DNA from: JBLMXQ01 sp050257855
GTDB lineage: Bacteria; Acidobacteriota; Vicinamibacteria; Vicinamibacterales; CAVVIG01
Reading direction: 5' to 3'
DNA: 64,000 nucleotides
NCBI GenBank assembly: GCA_050257855.1
Contig: JBLMXQ010000118.1
Coordinates: 1-64,000 of the forward strand
The translations under genes and the position numbers were made by a program. Numbering within the stretch: the first letter of the stretch is position 1; every line of letters begins with the position of its first letter. Positions 26,062 to 33,784 of this stretch are shown piece after piece. The notes under the pieces were generated by a model, which ran no database searches, was not told where the DNA came from, and saw nothing but the letters and a program-made list of their open reading frames with translations.

Positions 26062-26104
26062 GTTCCGAGCCTGAGTGTGCCGGCGTCAGCGGCCGAACGC
26101 GCGC

Positions 26105-26740
26105 TCATGAGCCTCGACGCGCGACGATGCTCAGCCGGACGCCGACCGCGTCCCTCACGCGCACGGTTCCGCCGCCGGCGGTAACCGGCGCCATGCCGAA
26201 GTCGGTCTGCTTCACGTCCAGCGCGCCGGTCGCCGTGATCGCGTCGCCCGCGATCTCCACCGCAACGTCCGCCGACTCGGGCATGGCGACGCCGTGCAGT
26301 GTGAGCACGCCCGCGATTCGCAGGCGCAGGCGGCCTGCGTTCTGCTCGAGGACTTCGATCTTCCGCGATTCGTAGGTGATCTGCGGAAAGCGCGCGACGT
26401 CGAGCACGCGCCCGCTCAGCATGGTCGCCTGGACGGCGGGGACGTCGGCGGCCGGTTCGCCGGCGCCGGTGACCTCGAGCGCGCCCGCGTCGAAGACGAG
26501 GCGGACGGACGACGAGGCGGGGTGCTCGGCGTCGAACCGTATCTCGCCGCTCGCAACCGGCGCGGCGATGACGTGCGCGTGGCCGAAAACCGAAAACACT
26601 CCAGTTTTTCCGACATGGAGGGTGACCCGGCTGCGGGCCGGATCGACCGCGTACGGGGTAGCCGGAGCCGCCAGGAGCGGCCGCAATGGCGCGAGCACGA
26701 CGAAGATGGCCACGGCCGCAGAGAAGAGGACGGAGCGCAT
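26105..26740 (-). CDS. YceI-family periplasmic lipid-binding protein
   Basis: 211 residues: a signal peptide (about 1-27, cut near LLAAPA), then the YceI barrel, recognisable by YAVDPARSRVTLHVGKTG, FGHAHVI, a mid-section FPQITYES and the closing KQTDFGMAPV. YceI proteins bind isoprenoid or other lipids in a lipocalin-like barrel. The gene follows a perfect palindrome that ends at the start codon, and faces away from the FNR-type regulated operon at 26873. Confidence 0.85.
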   Translation of the reverse strand: MRSVLFSAAVAIFVVLAPLRPLLAAPATPYAVDPARSRVTLHVGKTGVFSVFGHAHVIAAPVASGEIRFDAEHPASSSVRLVFDAGALEVTGAGEPAADVPAVQATMLSGRVLDVARFPQITYESRKIEVLEQNAGRLRLRIAGVLTLHGVAMPESADVAVEIAGDAITATGALDVKQTDFGMAPVTAGGGTVRVRDAVGVRLSIVARRGS

Positions 26741-26768
26741 GGCAGGCAGATACAGCAATCTGCCTGCC
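26741..26768. promoter_or_regulatory. Perfect 11-bp palindrome abutting the yceI start codon
   Basis: GGCAGGCAGAT (26741-26751) and ATCTGCCTGCC (26758-26768) are exact reverse complements separated by 6 bases. The left arm touches the ATG at 26740, so there is no free ribosome site. It is either a repressor operator or an mRNA hairpin that controls translation. Confidence 0.6.
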
Positions 26769-26806
26769 TGGTCTGGATTCGGCCCCCGCCGCGCGTCCAC
26801 CAGTGC

Positions 26807-26848
26807 TTGCGCCAGCGCAAAGACAGACGCCAGCCGTGCTCCTACCAT
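26807..26848 (+). promoter_or_regulatory. FNR/NnrR-type site and -10 box (class II promoter)
   Basis: TTGCG-CCAG-CGCAA (26807-26820) is a perfect palindrome of the Crp/FNR superfamily type. TACCAT (26843-26848) lies where a -10 belongs if the site is centred at -41.5, with a start near 26855 and the ATG at 26873. The same 20 bases (26806-26825) recur at 28890-28909. Confidence 0.65.
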
Positions 26849-26872
26849 GGCGGCATGGACGGAGGAGATGTC

Positions 26873-27184
26873 ATGAAGACGCCACCCGCGATCTCGACCG
26901 GCCCGGCCGGGCTGGACATCCTGGAATATGTGTCGGTGAGCGTGCCGTGCGGGCAATGCGGCCGCCACTACGACGTGACGCTTCGCCAGGTGCTGCTCTC
27001 GCAGGATATGCTGCACGAGGGCTGCCCGGCGACGAGCCCCGACGAGTGCATGCCGCTCACCTATGCCGGCCTGGCGAACGAGACCACGCTGCACGACTTC
27101 GATCGGAGCTGGGCGTGCGTGCTCCGGCAGGTGCAGGCGGCAGGATTCCACCTGGCGTTCGGCCCGCCGCCGCTCGCGCACTGA
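26873..27184 (+). CDS. Small CxxC protein of unknown function
   Basis: 103 residues, not recognised. A CGQCGRHYDV knuckle near residue 23 suggests a zinc or redox site, and two further Cys-containing stretches (EGCPATSPDECMP and SWACVLRQ) follow. No signal peptide or membrane helix. The ATG at 26873 is preceded by GGAGGAG; the nearby ATG at 26868 meets a stop at once. It is the first gene after an FNR-type promoter and leads an apparent operon with SufT-like, DUF2249 and NnrS-like genes, which points to anaerobic or nitrosative conditions. Confidence 0.65.
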   Translation: MKTPPAISTGPAGLDILEYVSVSVPCGQCGRHYDVTLRQVLLSQDMLHEGCPATSPDECMPLTYAGLANETTLHDFDRSWACVLRQVQAAGFHLAFGPPPLAH

Positions 27185-27210
27185 TGAGCGCCGTACGGAT
27201 AGGAGCCGCC

Positions 27211-27513
27211 ATGACCGAAGCCGATGTCCGCGACGCGCTGCGCCGCGTCATCGATCCGGAACTGGGCATCAACATCGTCGATCTCGGTCTCGTCTACGGC
27301 GTCGACATCGACGGTCCGCGCGTCCGCATCACCATGACGATGACGAGCCCGGCGTGTCCGCTCGGCGACTACCTGAAGGACCTCGTCGACTCGACGGTCA
27401 AGTGGCGGGTGCCGGGCGTCGAGGAGGTGGACATCGACCTGGTCTGGGAGCCGCCATGGGATCCGGAACGGATGTCGGAAGAGGGCAGACGTCAACTGAA
27501 CGGAGGCGGGTGA
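27211..27513 (+). CDS. MIP18/PaaD-SufT-like metal-sulfur cluster assembly factor
   Basis: 100 residues of the DUF59 type: ALRRVIDPELGINIVDLGLVYGV is the family's core, followed by MTMTSPACPLGDYL with the conserved Cys, and VDIDLVWEPPWDPERMS. Proteins of this group help mature or repair Fe-S proteins. The ATG at 27211 has AGGAG in place; an ATG at 27184 would overlap the previous stop and add nine residues. It is followed by DUF2249 with an overlap of one base. Confidence 0.85.
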   Translation: MTEADVRDALRRVIDPELGINIVDLGLVYGVDIDGPRVRITMTMTSPACPLGDYLKDLVDSTVKWRVPGVEEVDIDLVWEPPWDPERMSEEGRRQLNGGG

Positions 27514-27749
27514 TGAGCGAAACGCTGGATCGGGAACTCGACGTGCGCGAAGTCGCGCCGCGCGTGCGGCATCCGTTGATCTTCTCCACGTTCGACCGGC
27601 TGTCTTCCGGCGAAGCTTTCGTGCTCGTCAACGATCACGATCCCAAACCTCTCTACTACCAGTTCGCGGCCGAACGCGAAGGGCAGTTCGGCTGGGAGTA
27701 CCTCGCGACCGGACCCGACGAGTGGAGGGTGCGGATCCGCCGCTCCTGA
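27513..27749 (+). CDS. DUF2249 protein
   Basis: 78 residues: ELDVREVAPRVRHPLIFSTFD, then LVNDHDPKPLYYQF and GWEYLATGPDEWRVRI are the hallmarks of DUF2249, a TusA-like fold without the catalytic Cys. Such genes are frequently found with denitrification and nitric-oxide genes, which fits this neighbourhood. Its stop/start overlap with the SufT-like gene (TGATG) and the GGAGG before it support the start. Confidence 0.82.
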   Translation: MSETLDRELDVREVAPRVRHPLIFSTFDRLSSGEAFVLVNDHDPKPLYYQFAAEREGQFGWEYLATGPDEWRVRIRRS

Positions 27750-27753
27750 GCCG

Positions 27754-28878
27754 ATGGGGGAGCGACGTCCGATGCCGGCCGCCCGGCGGCGCACCGCCTG
27801 GCGGCTGCCGCTCCCGATCGCGGCCATCGTGGCCATGGTCTGCGGCGGGTGGCTGGGACTGGTGCGTCTCGGCTGGAACCTGCCGTTGTGGGATCCCGAC
27901 CTGACGGGCCACGGTCCGCTCATGGTGTGCGGATTCCTCGGGACCGTCATCAGCCTCGAGCGGGCCGTGGCGCTCGGCGCGGCATGGGGATACGCGGGCC
28001 CGGCGCTCGTGGCCGCTGGCGCGCTCGCGCTCGACCTCGGGCCGGCGGCCCGCTTCGGGCCGCTCCTGATCGCGGCGGGCAGCGGCGTCACGGCCGCGAT
28101 GCTCGTCGCGGTGTGGCGCCGCCAGCCGTCGCTCTTCGTCGCGACGATGGCGCTCGGCACGTTCGCGTGGGTGATCGGCAACGTGCAGTGGCTGAGCGGC
28201 GCGGCGATCTACCGGGTCGTCTTCTGGTGGATGGCGTTTCTCGTCCTGACGATCGCGGGCGAGCGGCTCGAGCTCAATCGAGTGCTGCGGCCGACCGCCC
28301 TCGTGCGCGCGTGGTTCGCTGCCGCCGCGCTCGTGATTCTCGGCGGCGCTGCGGCGGCCGTGCGCTGGCCCGATGCCGGCGTGCGGGTCGTCGGAACCGG
28401 GCTGCTGCTGCTGACCGGCTGGCTGGTCCGGCACGACGTCGCGCGCCGGACCGTCCACCAGACGGGCGTCACGCGCTTCATGGCGGTATGCCTGCTCGCG
28501 GGCTATGCCTGGCTGGGCGTCGGCGGGACGCTGGCCGCGGCCACCGGCGTGGCGGACACCGGCGTCGTCTACGACGCGACGCTGCACGCCGTGTTCCTCG
28601 GGTTCGTGATGTCGATGGTCTTCGCGCACGCGCCGGTCATCTTCCCCGCCGTCGCCGGCATGCCGCTCGAGTACCGTCCGATCTTCTACCTGCACGCCGT
28701 CGTCCTGCACGTATCGCTGCTCCTGCGCATCGTCGGCGATCTCGTCGACGTTCTCGGGCGGTGGCGCGCATGGGGCGGCCTCTTCAACGCCATCGCGCTC
28801 CTCCTGTTCGTTGCGAATACCGCCCGATCCATCCTGAAGGCGCGGGCGATGCACGCCCCGCTCCCCCGGAGCGCCTGA
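27754..28878 (+). CDS. NnrS-like polytopic membrane protein
   Basis: 374 residues, almost entirely membrane helices (about eleven or twelve). Conserved-looking His positions occur in DLTGHGPLMVCGFLGTVISLERAV, in DATLHAVFLGFVMSMVFAHAP, and in YLHAVVLHVS. The pattern of a GHxxLM helix and a late HAFxxGxxxxMxxAH helix is that of NnrS proteins, heme-copper membrane proteins linked to nitric-oxide tolerance. The match is by pattern only. Position behind an FNR/NnrR-type promoter and next to DUF2249 supports the idea. Confidence 0.6.
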   Translation: MGERRPMPAARRRTAWRLPLPIAAIVAMVCGGWLGLVRLGWNLPLWDPDLTGHGPLMVCGFLGTVISLERAVALGAAWGYAGPALVAAGALALDLGPAARFGPLLIAAGSGVTAAMLVAVWRRQPSLFVATMALGTFAWVIGNVQWLSGAAIYRVVFWWMAFLVLTIAGERLELNRVLRPTALVRAWFAAAALVILGGAAAAVRWPDAGVRVVGTGLLLLTGWLVRHDVARRTVHQTGVTRFMAVCLLAGYAWLGVGGTLAAATGVADTGVVYDATLHAVFLGFVMSMVFAHAPVIFPAVAGMPLEYRPIFYLHAVVLHVSLLLRIVGDLVDVLGRWRAWGGLFNAIALLLFVANTARSILKARAMHAPLPRSA

Positions 28879-28890
28879 ACGCGCCGCTCC

Positions 28891-28932
28891 TTGCGCCAGC
28901 GCAAAGACACGCGGTGCTCGCCGCGGCACGAT
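28891..28932 (+). promoter_or_regulatory. Second FNR/NnrR-type site
   Basis: TTGCG-CCAG-CGCAA at 28891-28904, identical to the site at 26807 within a shared 20-bp block. A site centre at -41.5 puts the -10 at 28927-28932 (CACGAT) and the start near 28939, 36 bases before the ATG at 28975. Confidence 0.6.
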
Positions 28933-28974
28933 AGGGGCATCGGGCGATCGTCCGACGCGCCCGGGAGGTGGAGC

Positions 28975-29172
28975 ATGACGGCACACGCGTTCAGGCTGCG
29001 GCCTATCATGAGACAGGGAACGCCTTCGGGCGTGCCCGAGACCTGGACCAGGTACACGACGGTCGAGGAGGCGCGCGCCGCGGCGAAGCAGATGTACCAT
29101 GACGACCGCGTGCTGCGCGTGATGCTGGTCGTGGACGGCGCCGGATCGTTCCTGGAGTGGATCGAGCGCTGA
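28975..29172 (+). CDS. Small protein of unknown function
   Basis: 65 residues, no recognised family, no signal or TM segment. It reads as a compact soluble domain with alternating strands and a helix (TTVEEARAAAKQMYHDD, then VLRVMLVVDG). The ATG has a good GGGAGGTGG ribosome site 5 bases upstream. It is the first gene after the second FNR-type site and is followed by a cupin gene 36 bp later, so it probably belongs to the same response as the operon at 26873. Confidence 0.65.
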   Translation: MTAHAFRLRPIMRQGTPSGVPETWTRYTTVEEARAAAKQMYHDDRVLRVMLVVDGAGSFLEWIER

Positions 29173-29208
29173 CGCGTCCGCCGTTCAATCGCCTGGAGGA
29201 ATGCTGCC

Positions 29209-29547
29209 TTGCCCGCACCGTCCGAAATGCCCGGCGCCGAAGCCGTCCGTCCGCTGGATCTCGCCGCCTTTCAGGACGGCGCCATCGTCAGCCGGACGCT
29301 CCTCAAGCGCGGCGGCGGGAACGTCACGCTGTTCGCGTTCGACGAGGGCCAGGCGCTGACCGAGCACATCTCGCCGTTCGACGCGCTGGTGCAGGTCCTC
29401 GAGGGCGAGGCCGAGATCACGATCGCCGGTCGTCCGCTGCGCGTCGGAGCGGGAGAGATGGTGCTGATGCCGGCGCATCAGCCGCACGCGGTGATCGCCC
29501 GCACGAAGCTCAAGATGCTGCTGACGATGATCCGATCGGCCGCCTGA
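29209..29547 (+). CDS. Single-domain cupin
   Basis: 112 residues forming a small cupin barrel: HISPFDALVQVLEGEAEITI gives motif 1 (with only part of the usual His/Glu set) and GAGEMVLMPAHQPHAVIA gives motif 2 with its His. A metal site is likely but incomplete by sight. The start is TTG at 29209, chosen because GGAGGA ends 8 bases before it; an ATG six codons later lacks such a site. Its last 38 bases overlap the end of the convergent gene at 29510. Confidence 0.78.
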   Translation: MPAPSEMPGAEAVRPLDLAAFQDGAIVSRTLLKRGGGNVTLFAFDEGQALTEHISPFDALVQVLEGEAEITIAGRPLRVGAGEMVLMPAHQPHAVIARTKLKMLLTMIRSAA

Positions 29548-30832
29548 ACTGCGGCGCGGTGACGTAGGCGTGGCGCAGGATGCCGGCGACGATCCACGCG
29601 TCGAGCAGCGCGGCGGCGAGCAGGCACCATCCGGCGACGCCGACCACTGTCACGCGCTCGAACGCGAAGCCGCCCGCCAGGGCGGGCACGCCGACCAGCC
29701 ACAGCGCGAACCCGAGGTGCTGACCTCGCCGCCAGGCCATCGCGTGCGGCGAGGGCGGAGCCTTCCTGTAGTCCGTGTTCGCGTACGCCCAATACCACGC
29801 GAACAGCGGCAGGAGGCGTCCTTCCATCCCGATCACGATCTGCGCGAGAAAGCCGACCAGGCCGAACACGCCGTAGGCGCTCGCCACGCGCAGCGCCGCG
29901 GGCGAAGGTGACGCGAGCGAGAGCCATACGCCCAGGGCGCAGGCGATCGCCAGCGACGCGAAAGCCGCTGCGGCGTGGAGCACGGCCGGATCCGGCATGG
30001 GGAGTCCGGGAGGACGCGGCCGCGGGTGCCGCAGCATCCACGCGGCGTGCGCCAGGAAGGCGCCGAATCCGCCCGTCACCAGGACGGCGCCCGCCCAGGC
30101 GAACGGCTCGCGGCGCACGAGCGCCACGAACAGCATCACCACGCCCGCCTCGAGGAGTACGGCGCTCGTCCACAGGCGTCGCCCCTCCGGCATCTGCGCG
30201 GGCAGGACCATCGGCAGCATCCGGTACGCGATGCCCACCACCATCATCGAGGCCCAGCCGATGGCGGCCAGATGCGCGTGCGCGAAGACGTTGGCGAGCA
30301 CGAAGCCGGGCAGGAAGTGGTAGACCTTGTCGAAGCCGACGAGCACACCCATCGTGGCGGCGCCGAGCACGTTGAGGAACGCCAGCACGATGTGCGCCGT
30401 GATCGCGCGCGGGAGCGGCGCCCGCACCACGCGCGGGACGATCGCGCCCGCCGCGATCACCAGTCCGGTTCCGACCATCGCGGCGGCCCACGCCATGCCG
30501 GCGTCGTTCCCGATCCAGAAATGTCCCACCATGCCGGCGATCCCGACGGACACCAGCGCGAACGCCGTGTAGTCGACCCACGTCGCGGGCAGGCGCACCC
30601 GCAGCGCGATCGGTCCGACCAGGTACAGCGATCCGAGAATCGACGCCGTGATCCACCCCAGCGTGACCAGGTGCACGATCCCGAGCATCCACGGGTGATA
30701 GAAGAACCCGGTCGCGCGGCGGGGCTCGAGGGCCACGGCCGCGAACGCGACGGCGAGCGCGAGGTGTGCGGCGCCGAGGTAGAGGATGGGCAGCAGGCGA
30801 GGAGGCAGCTGCGGCCGGGACGGCGACGGCAT
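29510..30832 (-). CDS. Polytopic membrane protein resembling heme-copper oxidase subunit I / NnrS
   Basis: 440 residues with about twelve TM helices. HPWMLGIVHLVTLGWITASI in an early helix pair, LPRAITAHIVLAFLN and FAHAHLAAIGWASMMVVGIAYRMLP carry histidines in the spacing seen in NorB/CcoN-type subunits and in the stand-alone oxidase-like proteins found near nitric-oxide genes. The full set of CuB ligands was not seen, so a catalytic oxidase is not claimed. It lies convergent to the FNR-type regulated cupin gene and overlaps it by 38 bp. Confidence 0.55.
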   Translation of the reverse strand: MPSPSRPQLPPRLLPILYLGAAHLALAVAFAAVALEPRRATGFFYHPWMLGIVHLVTLGWITASILGSLYLVGPIALRVRLPATWVDYTAFALVSVGIAGMVGHFWIGNDAGMAWAAAMVGTGLVIAAGAIVPRVVRAPLPRAITAHIVLAFLNVLGAATMGVLVGFDKVYHFLPGFVLANVFAHAHLAAIGWASMMVVGIAYRMLPMVLPAQMPEGRRLWTSAVLLEAGVVMLFVALVRREPFAWAGAVLVTGGFGAFLAHAAWMLRHPRPRPPGLPMPDPAVLHAAAAFASLAIACALGVWLSLASPSPAALRVASAYGVFGLVGFLAQIVIGMEGRLLPLFAWYWAYANTDYRKAPPSPHAMAWRRGQHLGFALWLVGVPALAGGFAFERVTVVGVAGWCLLAAALLDAWIVAGILRHAYVTAPQFRRPIGSSSAAS

Positions 30833-30966
30833 TCCAGCGGAATCATATCCGGCGCCGTCACGGACGAGGCGACGAGAGGGATCCCGGGCCTTCCGCGCTA
30901 CGGCATGGAAGCTGCGTAGGGAGAGCCGGAGGCCGCGAAAACGGGCTCGACTGACGGGATTTCGTC

Positions 30967-31989
30967 ATGAGGTTCTCTCGAGCGCTCACCGGCCTCGCAG
31001 CTGCGCTGATGTGCGTGCAGGCAGCGCTCGCCGTCGATGCCGGCATGCCGACGCCCGCCTCGCCATCGGCCGTGCGTGTCGACGGCGCGGCGCCCGCGCT
31101 GCCGCTCGTTTCCGAGTACCGCTACCGCATCATCGGCAAGATCCGTCTCCTCTTCTTCTGGGTGAGCCGCGACGACGTCGGGGGCGCGCGGATGTCCTCG
31201 TACGCCAACGGCGACAGGAGCGCGCTCGCGCTGCTCGTCGGCTCCGAGCCGGGCCGCGCGCCGCGCGGGCTGAACGAGTGGGGCTACATGCGCGAGGAGG
31301 TGGGCCCCCGGGACGCCGCGACCTTCATGGTGCGGAGCCTCAGCGAGGCGCCGGATTCACCGCCGTCCGCCGGCGGCCGCGCCGCCCCCGAGCCGCGGTT
31401 CGGCGCGGTCTGCGCGGACGTTCGCGAGTCCGGCGTGCGGAGCATGATGACGAAGTTCAACGTCGGACGGGACGTCACCTTCCGGATGTTCGACCGCCTG
31501 CTGGACGGCATCGAGACGGCGCCGCAATGGAAGCCGCTTCGCACGTCGCCGCCGGCGGGCGCCGCGCCCGGGTTCCTGACCGCGATGCAGCGCCTGTTGC
31601 ACGTGAGCGCGGCGGACCCGCATCCGCCGGCCGCGGCGTCGCGCGTGGCGTACTTCTACAACGACGCCATCTACGATCTCGAGCTGAGGCGCACGGAGGC
31701 GCTGGGATCGCTCGTGATCGACGAGCGGCGTTTCGAGCGCCTCCTCCGCAGCGACCTCGCCATTCGCAGCCGCCAGACGAACGACGTGACGAAAGTCGCC
31801 GTCACCTTCGATCCGGCCGGGGCGTACGCGTTCGTGCCGGTGCGGATCGAGTTCCAGCCCAACTGGTGGCTGCGCGTCGAGCTGCGGCTCGACGAGGCCG
31901 CGGACGTGCCGTCGGATCCCGGCGCGGACGCGGCCAGCCTGGCCCGGATTCGCGACATCTGCTCGGGTGTTGCGCGCGCTGAGCGCTGA
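30967..31989 (+). CDS. Exported protein of unknown function
   Basis: 340 residues with a clear signal peptide (about 1-22, MRFSRALTGLAAALMCVQAALA). The mature part is not recognised. It contains SEYRYRIIGKIRLLFFWVSRDDVGG and a later region YFYNDAIYDLELRR, and ends VEFxPxWWLRVELRLDE-like, suggesting a mixed alpha/beta periplasmic protein. No metal or heme motif is present. It stands alone between the oxidase-like gene (divergent, 134 bp of apparently featureless DNA) and the convergent ankyrin gene. Confidence 0.6.
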   Translation: MRFSRALTGLAAALMCVQAALAVDAGMPTPASPSAVRVDGAAPALPLVSEYRYRIIGKIRLLFFWVSRDDVGGARMSSYANGDRSALALLVGSEPGRAPRGLNEWGYMREEVGPRDAATFMVRSLSEAPDSPPSAGGRAAPEPRFGAVCADVRESGVRSMMTKFNVGRDVTFRMFDRLLDGIETAPQWKPLRTSPPAGAAPGFLTAMQRLLHVSAADPHPPAAASRVAYFYNDAIYDLELRRTEALGSLVIDERRFERLLRSDLAIRSRQTNDVTKVAVTFDPAGAYAFVPVRIEFQPNWWLRVELRLDEAADVPSDPGADAASLARIRDICSGVARAER

Positions 31990-32036
31990 CTTCCGCCAGC
32001 AGGGAGCGACGCTCTCGGCGTTCAGGCGTCAGGCCT

Positions 32037-33764
32037 TCAGCACGAGACGCACTTGTGGTTGTTCTTCGCGCCGAGCTTCTCGAGCAGCGCGATCGTCTCC
32101 GGGTAGGGCTGCGTGCGCTGCACCGGGCCGTTCGCCATGTCCACGGTCGTCAGGCCGGCGCGGTTGACCGCCTTCACGTCGGCGCCCTTCGACACCAGGT
32201 ACAGCACCATCGCGTTGTCGCCGCGCGAGGCGGCGTTGTGCAGCGGCGTGTTGCCGTCCGCGTCGGCGGCGTTGACGTCGGCGTGGAGCTCCTCGACCAG
32301 GTACCTCACCGCGGCGAGCATGCCGGTGGGCGCGTAGCGGTGCGCGTTGGCGGCGAAGCCTTCGCCGTAACCCTCGCCCGTGGCGGCGAGGAGCGGCGGG
32401 ATGCCCGGACCGCCGATCGGCACCGGCGGACGGCCTGACACGTCGGCGAGCTCCTGCTCGCCGTTGGCCCTCCGCGACCGGTAGGTGGACCGGATCGTCG
32501 GCACGTTGGGATCGGCGCCGTAGGAGACCAGGAGCTTCATCGCCTCGATGTCGGCGGCGTAGGCGGCGCGCCAGAACGGCGTGGCTCCGGTCTCGTCGAT
32601 GCGCAGCAGATCGAAGTTGTACTGCGTGTACCAGAGCTTGCGGCGCAGCCGCGCGTTCGGGTTCGCGCCCTTGTCGAGCAGCCGCCGCATCATGTCGAGA
32701 TACGACCGGTGCTGCTGGTACTGCGCGCGCGGCTGCGGGTAGAACGATTTCGGCGCCCATTCGACGTTGACGGTGGCGTAGAGCGGCGTGGCGCCCGCGT
32801 CGCTCGCCAGGTCCGGGTCGGCGCCGTGCTCGAGGAGGTACGCCGCGATGTCGAACTGTCCGTTCACCGCGGCCATCAGGAGCGGGCTGGTGTGGTCGCC
32901 CGCGCTGACCTCGTTGACGTCGGCGCCGCGCTCGACGAGGGCGTGCACGGTGTCGGCACCGCCCTGCCGCACGGCGAAGAGCAGCGGCGTCAGCCCTCCT
33001 GCCCTGCCGACCAGCTCGCTGTAGGTGTACGCGCGCGTGACGCCCGCCACCCGGGCCCTCGAGTCCGCAGCCGGACGAGCCTCCTTCGTGTCCTTTGCCC
33101 CCTGTGCGTCCTTGGCCTTCTCCCGGCGCGCCTGCTCCATGGTCGCCTCGTCGCCGGGCGGCGTGAGCGGCGAATAGTCGACCACCTTCGACGTCGCGCG
33201 CGCCTGGGCGCCGCGGTCGAGCAGCAGGCGCACGACGTCGACGCGGTCGAGCGCCGCCGCGAACATCAGGGCGGTCTCGTCCGCCGCCGCGTCGCGCGCG
33301 TCGACGGTCGCGCCGGCGTCGAGGAGGGCCTTGACGGCGGCCGTGCTGCCCGATTCGGCGGCGAACATGAGCGGCGTGGCGCCGGTCGACGTCGCGGCAT
33401 TGACGTCGGCCGCGGCCGCGACGAGCGCGGCGATCACGCGGTCGGCGCCCGTCCGGCTGGCCAGATGCAGCGGCGTGTAGGCGCCGATCCGCGTCGCCGC
33501 GCGGACGTTCGCGCCGGCCGAGAGGAGCATCCGCGCGAGATCGGCGTCGCCGTGCAGCGCCGCCCAGTGCAGAGCGGTCATGCCGTCGCCCTGCGCGGCG
33601 TTGACGTCGCCGCCGCGCTCGAGCAGCGCGCGGACGCTCCCGGCCTCCTGCCGCATCGCCGCGTCGGCGACCGCCGACGTCTCGGGCGTGGCGCCGAGGA
33701 GCGCGGTCAGACAGCACGCGGCCGCGAGGGCCGCGCCGAGCATCTGCGGGACACGTCGTGACAT
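32037..33764 (-). CDS. Exported ankyrin-repeat protein (leftward cassette)
   Basis: 575 residues. A signal peptide (about 1-25) is followed by about ten ankyrin repeats (DGMTALHWAALHGD, YTPLHLASRTGAD, TGATPLMFAAESGS and so on), a charged low-complexity insert near 205-240 and further repeats. The chain ends in KNNHKCVSC, a terminal Cys pair shared with the paralogue at 42048. Ankyrin stacks bind partner proteins; the co-transcribed DUF1592 and DUF1552 proteins are the obvious candidates. It is third in its operon, 20 bp after the DUF1552 gene. Confidence 0.85.
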   Translation of the reverse strand: MSRRVPQMLGAALAAACCLTALLGATPETSAVADAAMRQEAGSVRALLERGGDVNAAQGDGMTALHWAALHGDADLARMLLSAGANVRAATRIGAYTPLHLASRTGADRVIAALVAAAADVNAATSTGATPLMFAAESGSTAAVKALLDAGATVDARDAAADETALMFAAALDRVDVVRLLLDRGAQARATSKVVDYSPLTPPGDEATMEQARREKAKDAQGAKDTKEARPAADSRARVAGVTRAYTYSELVGRAGGLTPLLFAVRQGGADTVHALVERGADVNEVSAGDHTSPLLMAAVNGQFDIAAYLLEHGADPDLASDAGATPLYATVNVEWAPKSFYPQPRAQYQQHRSYLDMMRRLLDKGANPNARLRRKLWYTQYNFDLLRIDETGATPFWRAAYAADIEAMKLLVSYGADPNVPTIRSTYRSRRANGEQELADVSGRPPVPIGGPGIPPLLAATGEGYGEGFAANAHRYAPTGMLAAVRYLVEELHADVNAADADGNTPLHNAASRGDNAMVLYLVSKGADVKAVNRAGLTTVDMANGPVQRTQPYPETIALLEKLGAKNNHKCVSC

Positions 33765-33784
33765 GGGTGGCTCTCGTGGCGCCG

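Noticed and set aside
26769..26806. Use of the FNR-type site at 26807 for the divergent yceI gene
   Set aside because: At the class II distance leftward, the bases do not resemble a -10 box.
30833..30966. Possible promoter or RNA in the gap between divergent genes
   Set aside because: No hexamer pair, dyad or conserved element could be supported.
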